28,317 bases of DNA from JAGWFU01 sp035534575. GTDB lineage: Archaea; Micrarchaeota; Micrarchaeia; Micrarchaeales; Micrarchaeaceae. The stretch lies in contig DATLRT010000029.1 in assembly GCA_035534575.1 (NCBI GenBank), forward strand, positions 1 to 28,317, read 5' to 3'. Below, in pieces: positions 14,028-22,964 of this stretch; position 1 is the first letter of the stretch; every line of letters begins with the position of its first letter. Under the pieces are notes generated by a model. That model did no database searches. It was not told the origin of the DNA and worked only from the letters and a program-made list of their open reading frames with translations. The translations under genes were made by a program, and so were the position numbers.

Positions 14028-17000
14028 CTACGGTTGAGTGTAATACACGCCGCAATTGCTCTTGATTGAGTTGGAGAGCGTGCAAGTTATCGTGTTGGAC
14101 ATGAAGTACCCCACGTTAAGGTTGTTTGCTATGTCAACGCTCTGGTTCACGGCGGCTATGTTTGTGGGTCCACCCCCACTCAGCGGCCAGACGTCGTTTG
14201 CCGGCAGGCCTGCAACGCTGTCGTTCTGGTAGAGCTGCTGCACCTGCGCCGCGGTCATCGCAGTGCCTGAGTACAGTCTCGCGTCCGCAAGGTAGCCGTT
14301 GAAGAACCCGTTAAGGTCTCCAGAGCCGCAGCTGATGCAGCCGTCGCTGCCGAACATCATGTCGCTGGACGAGCCGCCTATGCTGCCGCAGCTGCTTGTG
14401 CAGCTCGCCACCAGCGTGGCGTTGTTGTACAGGTACCAGTTCGAGCCGTCGAACACTCCCGTTATGAAATACCACTTGTTAACTCCCGTATCGGCGCCCC
14501 ATGTGGTGCCCGCGCCGGATCCCTTGAACGCCAGAGAGCCCGAGCTTGTGCCGAACTGGAAGGCCCAGTTCCACCCTGCCTCGTTGGGGTTTACGTTGCC
14601 GAGCAGCATCGTGTACCCACCGGCGTTGTTGCCCCCATTCGTCCTTGGATACATCCAGAACGAGGCGGTAAACTTCGCGGGGGCGAATGCCGATGAGGCT
14701 GCCGTCTGCACGTAGCCATAGCCGTTGCCCCCAGCCCCCAGGCTTGCGACGTTAGGCAGTGCCGAATCCGCCAGGTGCAGCGCCGCCAGCCCGCTCGATG
14801 TGCCCGTGCTCTGGTTTGTGTACTGGGTGGTGTACGCGGTATAACTGTTTATCATGTTGTTCTTGCTGTTGATGTAGTCTGTGGAGTTGCCGTTGAGCGG
14901 CCACCAGTCCGTGAGCGTGTTTATCGCTATCGGGGCACCGTTTATCCCTCCCCTGTACAGCGCCTGCAGCTGCTGCGTCGTCAGCACGGAGTTGTACATC
15001 TGCAGGTTGGCCACCGAGGAGTTGGAGCACAGGCTTCCGAAGCTCGACGAGACCTGGCCGTGCTGCACGTTGGGCGTCATACCAAGCGCGGCGGATTCGG
15101 ACTGGTTGTTCAGGTATATCGTTGCTGTGCTGCCCGAGATGGTGCCTGCCAGGAAGTTCCACGAATTGAGGTTGAGCGTCGGTCCGGTTCCGGGGAAGTA
15201 GTCGTTCGACCATGTGGCCAGCGCAGGCCTGAGCGAGCTCTGGGCCACGCCGAGAAGCATGCTCGCCCCTGTTCCCGAGTCTGGTCCATAATTGATGACC
15301 CACAGGTTGCAGCCCGAGGCCTCCGTGTTGTACGGCTTGACCCATGCGACTTCCGTTATCGCGCTGCCGGTCGGTGTGTTGGTCGGGCTCGGGTTGCTGA
15401 GTCCGCTGCCATATGTGAAGCGTGCAGCCTTGCCCGAGTAGTTGCCCCTTATCGGGGATGAGCTAAGGAACAGCTGGGCCGATACCGTGTTAGAGCCACA
15501 GTTGGAAAGCGAGCTGCAGCCTGGATTCCCCGTTGCGAATACCTTGTTGGTCGCGTTTGTGTAGAAGGCCCCGCCCGACAGGGGGTCGCCCGCATAGTTG
15601 ATGAGCTGCGCGGTTACCATATTGTTCGGAATCCCGTTCTGGCCGTTTCCGCTAAGGTCGTTGGCATTTCCGTTCAGGGGCCACCATCCCAACAGGTTCG
15701 CGTTGCTGACCGGCGGGCTCTCCATACCATTGAGGTAGAGCTGCTGCACCTGCGACTGTGTCAGGGCGTTGCCGTATATCTGCGCGTCAGCCATAAGCCC
15801 GTTGAACGTATACCCGTCTGGACAGTAGCTGCCTATGTATATCCCGCAGCCTGGATATGTCAGGGAGCCGGACATCAGGGCATTGCCCGTAAGCACGCCA
15901 TTGACGTAGAGCCTGCCATTGGCACCATCGTAAGTCAGCACATACTGGTTCCACTTGCCCGGCGAAGGGCACGAGCCAAGGCCGGTTATCAATTGCTGGG
16001 ACCCTCCGACCTCGAGGCTACCAAGCGTAGCGCCCTGGTAACACATGTCTATGTAGTTCACCGCATCATCTATCATTATCGCTCTCGGGGCGTTGATGCC
16101 TGATCCCGTAGTCCTGGCCCAAACCACCAGCGTGATGCTGGACGTCGGCTGCACTATTGAGTTAGTGGGGACGTTGACGTAGCTGTAGCCGCCATTGAAG
16201 TAAGCTACAACTCTATTCAGCAGGTTCAGCGAAAACATTCCCGCGCTTGACCTCTGGCTCAGCGAGTCCTGTCCGTATGCAAGGTAAGACGGGGCAAGCG
16301 ACGAGGCGTAATAGTAGCCATTCTGTATGGCGACCTGTATCTGCGAAGCGTTGAGCAGCGCCATTGCCGGGCCGTCCAGTATCGCCTTTGTGCCGTTCTG
16401 CACCAGCGCGAATACGTTTGCCGTGGGGCTGGCGCCGGTTGTGGGCGGATATATCAGGTAGGGCACGAGAGGCGTAGCGGTGTTCGCTGTGCCAGTCACA
16501 AGGCCAGCCATTCCGCACACGTTCTGCGGTATGTCAATCGCGCTCTGCGTAACCAGTATATAGTTGCCGTTCTGGAATCCTGCCGGCACTCCCGCGCAAG
16601 TAGGGCTGCCCGTTTCCTCAACCACCAGCGTCCCCGATGCAAGCATGAAAGGGGATGTGCTTCCCTGTATGGCTATCGAGTTGCCAATCGGCACCGCAAC
16701 AGGCGCACCCGCCTGCGCCTTTATGACGTGAGGATCCGCTGCCTCTGCGTAGAAGAGGTCCTGTGTGCCGTTGAGCGACGCGCTGCCGGTCGCCGATATC
16801 GGGTAAGCCACGGTTCCCTGCGACGAGTTTATTATCGCCAGCCCCGTCAGCGTGGCGTTGACCATGAACGGGCTTGTCTGGTATATGCTCAGCGAGACAT
16901 TGGTGATTATGACGTTGACGTTCTGCGTCTGGGCCTGCGCGATGGTCGTGTTGATGAAGTTCTTGAGTATGTAGTTGCCCATGTAGCTTGCCATTACGGT

Positions 17001-17339
17001 GTTGTACACGGTGGCGTTGTTCATCAGCGAGCTCAGCGCGTAGGCGGTGTTGTTGGTGAAGTTGTCGTGCCTCAGCGTCGGCGTGCTCTCATAGGCGACC
17101 AGCGCAGCCATGGCGTTGGAAAGGCTGTTGTGCAGGAAGTTGGGCGCCGATCCCTTCATGCTCGTCAGGAAGTTGGTCACTGCCGATGTCGTGGCTATGC
17201 TTGACGACAGGGTGCCGTAGTCTATCTGCGTGGAGACGTAGGTCATTATCTGCGCAAGCATGAGTATGAGCAACACTATCGTCGCAAGCGTGAGGAGGAG
17301 ACCCTTCCTCGAGCCCAATAGCATTTTCCTCATTTCCAT
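14028..17339 (-). CDS. Giant prepilin-like adhesin with three LamG-like domains (1103 aa)
   Basis: The N-terminus RKGLLLTLATIVLLILMLAQ (11-30) resembles a short basic prepilin leader plus hydrophobic helix, so cleavage after KG is possible. Residues about 40-375 form a Ser/Thr/Asn-rich region of unknown fold. LamG-like jelly rolls lie at about 378-540, 636-800 and 855-1040. The first two end with YGNALTQSQVQQLYLNG- and YNSVLTTQQLQALYRGG-like helices followed by GWWPLNGN (551-558) and DWWPLNGN (811-818); the third ends near VWPLSGG. It has 16 cysteines, against none in the 936-residue protein of the same operon, and many NxS/T sequons. Charged residues are scarce. The start overlaps the upstream gene by ten bases. 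I infer an extracellular, fibre- or membrane-anchored adhesin. Confidence 0.88.
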   Translation of the reverse strand: MEMRKMLLGSRKGLLLTLATIVLLILMLAQIMTYVSTQIDYGTLSSSIATTSAVTNFLTSMKGSAPNFLHNSLSNAMAALVAYESTPTLRHDNFTNNTAYALSSLMNNATVYNTVMASYMGNYILKNFINTTIAQAQTQNVNVIITNVSLSIYQTSPFMVNATLTGLAIINSSQGTVAYPISATGSASLNGTQDLFYAEAADPHVIKAQAGAPVAVPIGNSIAIQGSTSPFMLASGTLVVEETGSPTCAGVPAGFQNGNYILVTQSAIDIPQNVCGMAGLVTGTANTATPLVPYLIYPPTTGASPTANVFALVQNGTKAILDGPAMALLNASQIQVAIQNGYYYASSLAPSYLAYGQDSLSQRSSAGMFSLNLLNRVVAYFNGGYSYVNVPTNSIVQPTSSITLVVWARTTGSGINAPRAIMIDDAVNYIDMCYQGATLGSLEVGGSQQLITGLGSCPSPGKWNQYVLTYDGANGRLYVNGVLTGNALMSGSLTYPGCGIYIGSYCPDGYTFNGLMADAQIYGNALTQSQVQQLYLNGMESPPVSNANLLGWWPLNGNANDLSGNGQNGIPNNMVTAQLINYAGDPLSGGAFYTNATNKVFATGNPGCSSLSNCGSNTVSAQLFLSSSPIRGNYSGKAARFTYGSGLSNPSPTNTPTGSAITEVAWVKPYNTEASGCNLWVINYGPDSGTGASMLLGVAQSSLRPALATWSNDYFPGTGPTLNLNSWNFLAGTISGSTATIYLNNQSESAALGMTPNVQHGQVSSSFGSLCSNSSVANLQMYNSVLTTQQLQALYRGGINGAPIAINTLTDWWPLNGNSTDYINSKNNMINSYTAYTTQYTNQSTGTSSGLAALHLADSALPNVASLGAGGNGYGYVQTAASSAFAPAKFTASFWMYPRTNGGNNAGGYTMLLGNVNPNEAGWNWAFQFGTSSGSLAFKGSGAGTTWGADTGVNKWYFITGVFDGSNWYLYNNATLVASCTSSCGSIGGSSSDMMFGSDGCISCGSGDLNGFFNGYLADARLYSGTAMTAAQVQQLYQNDSVAGLPANDVWPLSGGGPTNIAAVNQSVDIANNLNVGYFMSNTITCTLSNSIKSNCGVYYTQP

Positions 17340-19528
17340 ATGACAACACTTACGTTATAGAAGTTATTTATCCCGTTCGATGGTAGCACAAGCGGTGCCG
17401 TGGCCTTGCTCACCTGGTAAGAGTTGAGCAGGCTGCCCGGAAGGTATGTAGCAGGCTGGTACACCACGTTGTATGGGAACCCTGCCCTGAAGTTGCCGCT
17501 GTAGTCGTTTCCGTTGCCGTCAAGCGGCCACCATCCGAGCAGTTTCGGTCCGCCTAAGGGCTGCCCAAATATGCCCTGACTGTATAGCTGTTGTATCTGT
17601 CCTGCCGTAAGTGTGGAGTTGTAGAACTGCACGTCCGCTATCTGCCCGCTGAAGGCTGATGCCGGAGGGCTGACATCTGAACCTATGATGTCCCCAATGG
17701 TCCAAACTTCTGTCTGAGCCGGCGCGGTTCCTGTGCCCTTCAGAGCGCCATTGACGTATATGCTCGCAATCTTGGCGCTGTTAAGCACCAGCGCAACCTG
17801 ATACCACTGTCCAGCAACTGGCACTACATTGGAACTGATTGCGCCACCTCCGTCTCTTGCGAACGTGAATCCCTCGCCACTGCCATATATCCCTAAGTGT
17901 GCGTTATAAGCGCCCCAGAGCGACACCGCAATCTGGGCGGGACTCGTGCGCGGGCTGTTGGTCTCCATCCAGAGTACTATCGTGTGGTTCACTGGAGTAA
18001 TCAAGGCCGGAGTCGTCACATAGCTGCTTACTCCGTTGAATGTTGCCACTTGCAGGTCGGGGGCGTATGTGCTGTTGATGTACAGCCCCACATTCTGCGA
18101 TGGATAAAGCTTGCTCAGCATCAGGCTGGCGTAGGCACCCTGATTGTTGAGGTACATCGACCCGAGCGACTGCAGCAAATTGTCGCTCGGCTTTGCCTTG
18201 TATGTGCCGAAGGCGTAGAGGTTGTTGTTATTCGGAATATAGGCGTTTCCGTAGCCCAGTGCGATGTTAAAGAAATTGCTCGTAATCGGCGGGGTATAAG
18301 GCAGCGTAATGTTCCACAACTGCTGGCCAGTCTGCACATTGTATCCCTGGAATAGGTATCCATTTATCAGGGTGTAGAGCGTGCTGCCTGCCACTGATGG
18401 GGTCAGGTTCTCAGTTTCAGCCACAGTGGTATGCGAGAATATCTGGGATCCCGTTGCGTTGAACCCATAGATGCCTGCTGCGGTCTGGACGTAGACATTA
18501 CCTCCCGAAGAGGCTATCCCCTTTGTCTGGCCTGTCAGGCTTACTGTGCTTACCAACACGCCGCTCAGTGTGGCTAGGTAAAGGCTGGTGCCGCTTCCAA
18601 CTGCTATGCGGTTGCCCACTATAACGGGGTTTGTAGAGGCGGATGTCGAAAGCGGCAGTTGCCACGTATTCACCAGGCTGCCCGCGCTTGTGTAAGTATA
18701 AGACAGCAGGTAATTCAGCGAGCCCACACTAGTTGTGGATACCAGATACTCGCCATTCGCATATGCTGGGAGCTGCGCCTTCAGGCTTGAGGGCATCGCG
18801 ATTCCGAATGCTCCGCTTCCGTTCACCGGATTCACTATGCAGAGGTTGGTGGAGCCGCAGCCGTACGCCACGTACCCGCCCTCAAGCTCCAACGGGGTAG
18901 TTGCAGCCGCTCCCATGTTGGTGAACCAGAGCTGCGCACCCGTGGTCTTGCTGAGCCCCTCTATGCCGCATGGGCTGCAGCCCGATAGCCAGTTTCCGAC
19001 TATTATCTCGTTATTGTAAAGAATGGGGTTTGTCAAGGATGTGCCTGCAGTCGTTATCGGGAAACCTGATATGGTGGCACCCGTAGTTGCGTTGACGGCA
19101 TATATCTGGTTGCTGCTCGCGCCTGTGGTGAACAGCACCCACCCACCGTCCACATTTACCGAGTCTGGCATTGAACCGGCCACAGAGTTAAAGTTGGTCG
19201 AGTAGAGCAGGTATGGCGGAGGCCCAAAACCGGCACTCGAGCTAAGCGCTTGGTCATGTGCATACGTCGGCCAGGTAGACGCCGCTGCATTGCCCGCGCC
19301 CGACAGGTACGAAGTGAGCTGCGAGCCCGTTCCCGCGTAGCCCACCGTTGTCTGTACCAGGTTGTTGAGCACGCTCGTCGCCTCCAGGGATGTCTGTATG
19401 AACTGCGCGTTGTTGGTGTAGTGCACGTAGAGCAGTATGGATATGCCCAGCGATGCCACTATCAGCGCGAACACCGCGTCAAGCGTGAACAGGAAGCCCT
19501 TCTGGGTTCTTTGCAAATCAATCATCAT
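17330..19528 (-). CDS. Prepilin-like protein with beta-propeller and LamG domain (732 aa)
   Basis: The N-terminus QKGFLFTLDAVFALIVASLG (9-28) resembles a class III (pilin-type) signal, cleaved after KG. Residues about 85-445 contain PQQ/WD-like repeats (IYAVNATTGATISGFPI, GLSKTTGAQLWFTNMG, VQTGQQLWNITLP), which suggest a beta-propeller. A LamG-like domain follows (about 490-650), ending in YNSTLTAGQIQQLYSQGI and GWWPLDGNGNDYSGN (665-679). The C-terminus NNFYNVSVVIWK resembles the last strand of pilin-like proteins. It has four cysteines, in two close pairs. The start lies six bases after the small pilin gene's stop. A surface adhesin or pilus-tip role is inferred. Confidence 0.88.
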   Translation of the reverse strand: MMIDLQRTQKGFLFTLDAVFALIVASLGISILLYVHYTNNAQFIQTSLEATSVLNNLVQTTVGYAGTGSQLTSYLSGAGNAAASTWPTYAHDQALSSSAGFGPPPYLLYSTNFNSVAGSMPDSVNVDGGWVLFTTGASSNQIYAVNATTGATISGFPITTAGTSLTNPILYNNEIIVGNWLSGCSPCGIEGLSKTTGAQLWFTNMGAAATTPLELEGGYVAYGCGSTNLCIVNPVNGSGAFGIAMPSSLKAQLPAYANGEYLVSTTSVGSLNYLLSYTYTSAGSLVNTWQLPLSTSASTNPVIVGNRIAVGSGTSLYLATLSGVLVSTVSLTGQTKGIASSGGNVYVQTAAGIYGFNATGSQIFSHTTVAETENLTPSVAGSTLYTLINGYLFQGYNVQTGQQLWNITLPYTPPITSNFFNIALGYGNAYIPNNNNLYAFGTYKAKPSDNLLQSLGSMYLNNQGAYASLMLSKLYPSQNVGLYINSTYAPDLQVATFNGVSSYVTTPALITPVNHTIVLWMETNSPRTSPAQIAVSLWGAYNAHLGIYGSGEGFTFARDGGGAISSNVVPVAGQWYQVALVLNSAKIASIYVNGALKGTGTAPAQTEVWTIGDIIGSDVSPPASAFSGQIADVQFYNSTLTAGQIQQLYSQGIFGQPLGGPKLLGWWPLDGNGNDYSGNFRAGFPYNVVYQPATYLPGSLLNSYQVSKATAPLVLPSNGINNFYNVSVVIWK

Positions 19529-19534
19529 ATCATC

Positions 19535-20092
19535 TCATCTGGTGGCGAGCGTCGTGTTCGTCCACATGCTTACGTTCACTATAACCGGTACGCCGTTGAC
19601 GAAGGAGGACCTCCTCTCTGTGAAGATAGTCAGCGCCTTGCTCTTGAGCGGGTTCTTTCCCAATGTGACGTTAATCCCCGCCCCGTAGCTTGAGCTGCTT
19701 GCCACCGTGATATAGTAATCGAACGCTATGCCAAGTTGCTGCTTGGTCGCCTGGTAGTTGCTGTTGGACATAGAAGCCAATGCGTTCAGCTTGTCCGGCG
19801 ATATCTTTCCCGTTGGGTCAGCAAGCCCTACGCTTATTCCAGTCCAAGTAAGGCTGTTTGTCGTGTTGACAAGTCCCTGCCAGTTGGCCGGTGCCCCCGT
19901 TGCGAGAAGGCCCTGCGCAAGCGTCTGCAACTGGAGCTGCATCAGGTTGGCGCCGTTGGCGTACGACAGCGCCAGCTCGTTGTTTATGTTGAACCAGGTG
20001 AATGCCATGACCGTAACCGCTATGCTGAATATGACTACCGCAAAGATGACGTCCAGGCTCCAGAACTGCGCTCTAAGGTTTCTCATGGTCAT
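19535..20092 (-). CDS. Small archaeal type IV pilin-like protein
   Basis: A 185-residue protein with a short leader MTMRNLRA before the hydrophobic helix QFWSLDVIFAVVIFSIAVTV, an archaeal class III signal with likely cleavage RA|QF. The helix is followed by a soluble domain with GLLATGAPANW and AFDYYITVASSSS, blocks common in archaeal pilin-like proteins, and a final strand VIVNVSMW. Size fits a major or minor pilin. Its ATG overlaps the upstream 936-residue gene's stop by four bases (ATGA), so it is made together with the giant LamG proteins. It is the best candidate for the fibre subunit in this window. Confidence 0.85.
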   Translation of the reverse strand: MTMRNLRAQFWSLDVIFAVVIFSIAVTVMAFTWFNINNELALSYANGANLMQLQLQTLAQGLLATGAPANWQGLVNTTNSLTWTGISVGLADPTGKISPDKLNALASMSNSNYQATKQQLGIAFDYYITVASSSSYGAGINVTLGKNPLKSKALTIFTERRSSFVNGVPVIVNVSMWTNTTLATR

Positions 20093-22899
20093 CCCAAAGT
20101 TACGTTCTGCCTCTTCTGAAGCAGTATCCCCTGCTGGTATATCTGCTGAGCCTGCGCCGCTGTCAGCTGGCTGTTGTACAGCTGCACGTTTGCAATATTC
20201 CCGTTGAAGTATGCGAATCCAGATGTGCTATACCTTGTGCCTATGGTGAAGGATCCGCTGTTCGCTATCGAGCCCGTGATTACGCCGTTGGAAGTGGTTG
20301 TTTGCGAAACTCCGTCTATATACAATGAGACCACACCATTTCCAGCATATGACTCTATGACGTTGTGCCAGTTGCCATTATTCACCGTGGTGGAGGTAGC
20401 AACCGACCTAAAGTTGCCATTGTTGTCCCAGAAGAGCGCCCTTAGCGCGCCGCCTGCATTTACCTCCATGGTGTATCCCTGCGCAGAGGAGGGCACGGCT
20501 ATCTTCCCCGCTATCGTCTGCTCCAGTGCATTAGACGTCTGTATCCATGCCGATATTGCAAATGGCGAGTTGTAGCTCAATCCGAACACCGGATTATTGG
20601 ACATCATCGTGTCAGCCAAGCCGTTGAATGATGCAACCGCAAATGTGGTATTCACTTTGTTTACATATTGCGCGTTATTGAAAGTCACGTTGTACTTTAT
20701 AACTCCCGTATTGTTGTTTGACGAGTAGTCGTTCACTATCCCGTTGTTTGCTCCGTTGAGTGGCCACCATCCAGTCAGTCCCATGTCCCCTATGGGGGCC
20801 GAGTTTATCCCGTTCTTGTAAAGCGAGGCTATCTGTGATGTCGTGAGATACCGGCTGTAGAGCTGCACGTTCGTTATGATGCCATTGAAGGTGTCCCCGC
20901 CGCCCAACTGCCATGCGTCATCGCCTATGTAAATAGCGTTTGTGGGCTGGCCCAGATCCAGTCCCTTCGCTATCACGTTCGACATTATCTGCGTTGAGTT
21001 TTTGAACATAGCCGCCTGGCCTGTGCTGCCGTTGTATTCTCCAGCCACCATCTCCCAGTTGTTTGCCGGAAGGTTGGCTGTTGCTGAGCTTATCTCCGTG
21101 CCGTTTACAACCATTGTCAATAACGCATTTGCCGAGCTCGATGTGAACGTAGCCAAGTCAAATCCCCTTCCATGGGCGGGCCAGTCCCCTATGAGCCCCA
21201 AGTCGTGAGTTGCGGAGCCGCCATAGCTGTCTACCCACATGACCGCGGTGAAAGAGCCGTTCCTGGCAAGGTTAAGCAGCGAGCTTGACTGGTTGATGGT
21301 CACGAAACCTATCCCGTTGGTGCCGGTCAGCGCCCCTCTCACTCCGGGGAAAGAGCCGCCTGCGAAATTCGTCTGGTTCTGTGTAAGCGATGTCCATGAC
21401 GGGCTGTTGAACGTACCTGTGTTGCCATGTGTGCTCAGGTCATAAGTGACGTTGCCAAACCCTTCGTTGAGTGGCCACCATCCTATTAGGTTGCCTGCTA
21501 TCGTGGCGTTGCCGCTGAATCCGGTCACTGTGAGATTCGCCGCCCCAGTGGCGAACGAGTTCTGTGTTATGAATGCAGTGGCGTTACCATTGGCATCGGT
21601 GTAATAGGCAACCCCCCCACCCGTGGCAGCGCTCACTATGCCCTTGCTGGTCGTGAAGCCTATCGGAGCGCTAACTATCGCGTTGCCGTTGCCTCCGGTA
21701 ACGCGGGCCTTTACCTGTATAACCGCGTTGTACGAGATGTTATATGCTATCCCACTGTTGCCGTTGCCGCTGTAGTCGTTCGCGTTTCCGTTGAGCGGCC
21801 ACCACCCCACGACATTGGAAGGGGCAACTGGTATGCCACCAATCCCGCCAGAATAAAGGGTGGTGATTTGTGGACCGGAAAGAGCCGTGTTATACATCTG
21901 AAAATTAGCAATCGTGCCAGCAGAGTATCCATCCCATGACCAACCTCCTATTGTTAAGGAGTTGGTGTTCTGGCTGAGTGAAGAAGTGGTTGATGCCACC
22001 GAGTCCTTCTGTACCCCGTTGACATACACGTAGGCCATCTGGCTGATGTCATTTACCACGAATGCCACGTCATACCAGCCGCCCGGCGCTATTCCCAGCG
22101 TTGCAATCGGTATTCCTGAGCTATCATAACTCCTAGCTGTGTTCACATACGCAAACTGTAACTGGCTTCCACCAAGGTCCGGTCTCGTCCTAATGAAGAA
22201 CTGCTGATTGCCAGAGGCTATTCCCTCTTGCGCTACGTCATAAGCGCTTGTATAGCCGTTCTCGTTTATCCAGAGGTTGAACGTCATGCTACCCGACGGT
22301 TTCAATATGCTTGTGCTCGGGATGCTGACATAACCCTTTGGTGCGCCATAGAATGTTGCAACCTTCAAATTTGCAGCTTGAATTAAATTAATGTTTTGCG
22401 CAAGGCTCACCGTCGATGGCGCCGGTTGGTCAACGTATATCGTCCCCTTCGAGTTGGAGAGGCTGAGGCTTCCTGTGTAAGCGGGGATTAGGTAGACACT
22501 GACGCCGTTGCCGCTGCTGGTCAGTGTTCCGTTTACCACCATCCCCTTGGCGGCGCTGAACGCGTAGGCGCTTATCACCTGCCTTATTATTTTTGTCTGG
22601 AGGAACACCACTCCCGATGTTGAGATGGAGATGTTGAACGGGTTTGAGTTAATCGCTCCAACCAGCGGCACTGTCACCGAGTATCCGTTGCCTGCCTGCG
22701 CCGCCTGGTCTATGTAAGAGGCGATGTTCTGCGCCTGCAGCTGAAGAAGGCCGTATTCCTGCTGGGCGAGGGTGGCCGCCCTCTGCGCCGCTATGAGTGT
22801 GAAAACGACCGCGAATACTATCGATATGAATGCGTATACCACAAGGAACTCCAGCGCTATCTGCGCCCTGCTGGAGGATTTGCCGCGAGACCCGAACAT
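20089..22899 (-). CDS. Giant class III prepilin adhesin with LamG and Ig-like domains (936 aa)
   Basis: The N-terminus SSSRAQIALEFLVVYAFISI is a textbook archaeal class III signal: basic leader, RA|QIALEF with Glu at +5, then a hydrophobic helix to about residue 38. Three LamG-like domains lie at about 178-352, 513-700 and 752-925. Residues about 391-465 (VIQVKARVTGGNGNAIVSAP to LTVTGFSGNA) look like a bacterial Ig-like (Big_1/invasin) domain. WWPLN linkers occur at about 366, 474 and 711. There is no cysteine at all, few charged residues and many NxS/T sequons. It is the first gene of a four-gene overlapping operon. Type IV pilin-like membrane insertion with a large external adhesive body is inferred. 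Confidence 0.92.
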   Translation of the reverse strand: MFGSRGKSSSRAQIALEFLVVYAFISIVFAVVFTLIAAQRAATLAQQEYGLLQLQAQNIASYIDQAAQAGNGYSVTVPLVGAINSNPFNISISTSGVVFLQTKIIRQVISAYAFSAAKGMVVNGTLTSSGNGVSVYLIPAYTGSLSLSNSKGTIYVDQPAPSTVSLAQNINLIQAANLKVATFYGAPKGYVSIPSTSILKPSGSMTFNLWINENGYTSAYDVAQEGIASGNQQFFIRTRPDLGGSQLQFAYVNTARSYDSSGIPIATLGIAPGGWYDVAFVVNDISQMAYVYVNGVQKDSVASTTSSLSQNTNSLTIGGWSWDGYSAGTIANFQMYNTALSGPQITTLYSGGIGGIPVAPSNVVGWWPLNGNANDYSGNGNSGIAYNISYNAVIQVKARVTGGNGNAIVSAPIGFTTSKGIVSAATGGGVAYYTDANGNATAFITQNSFATGAANLTVTGFSGNATIAGNLIGWWPLNEGFGNVTYDLSTHGNTGTFNSPSWTSLTQNQTNFAGGSFPGVRGALTGTNGIGFVTINQSSSLLNLARNGSFTAVMWVDSYGGSATHDLGLIGDWPAHGRGFDLATFTSSSANALLTMVVNGTEISSATANLPANNWEMVAGEYNGSTGQAAMFKNSTQIMSNVIAKGLDLGQPTNAIYIGDDAWQLGGGDTFNGIITNVQLYSRYLTTSQIASLYKNGINSAPIGDMGLTGWWPLNGANNGIVNDYSSNNNTGVIKYNVTFNNAQYVNKVNTTFAVASFNGLADTMMSNNPVFGLSYNSPFAISAWIQTSNALEQTIAGKIAVPSSAQGYTMEVNAGGALRALFWDNNGNFRSVATSTTVNNGNWHNVIESYAGNGVVSLYIDGVSQTTTSNGVITGSIANSGSFTIGTRYSTSGFAYFNGNIANVQLYNSQLTAAQAQQIYQQGILLQKRQNVTLG

Positions 22900-22906
22900 G
22901 CTACCC

Positions 22907-22936
22907 GCTTTCTATACGAAAGCAACAAATAAATAG
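22907..22936 (-). promoter_or_regulatory. Promoter of the LamG/pilin operon with an inverted repeat
   Basis: A TATA-like CTATTTATTTG (minus strand; 22926-22936) lies about 31 bases before the ATG at 22899. Between it and the gene is GCTTTC-TATAC-GAAAGC (22907-22923), a perfect 6-bp inverted repeat covering the expected transcription start, hence a candidate operator. Confidence 0.5.
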
Positions 22937-22964
22937 GTTTTATGGTCCTGCTCCCTTGAGCCTG

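Noticed and set aside
14891..21804. CRISPR or tandem DNA repeat array
   Set aside because: The recurring GGCCACCA tracts are hundreds of bases apart and in coding frame; they encode the W-W-P-L linker of the LamG modules.
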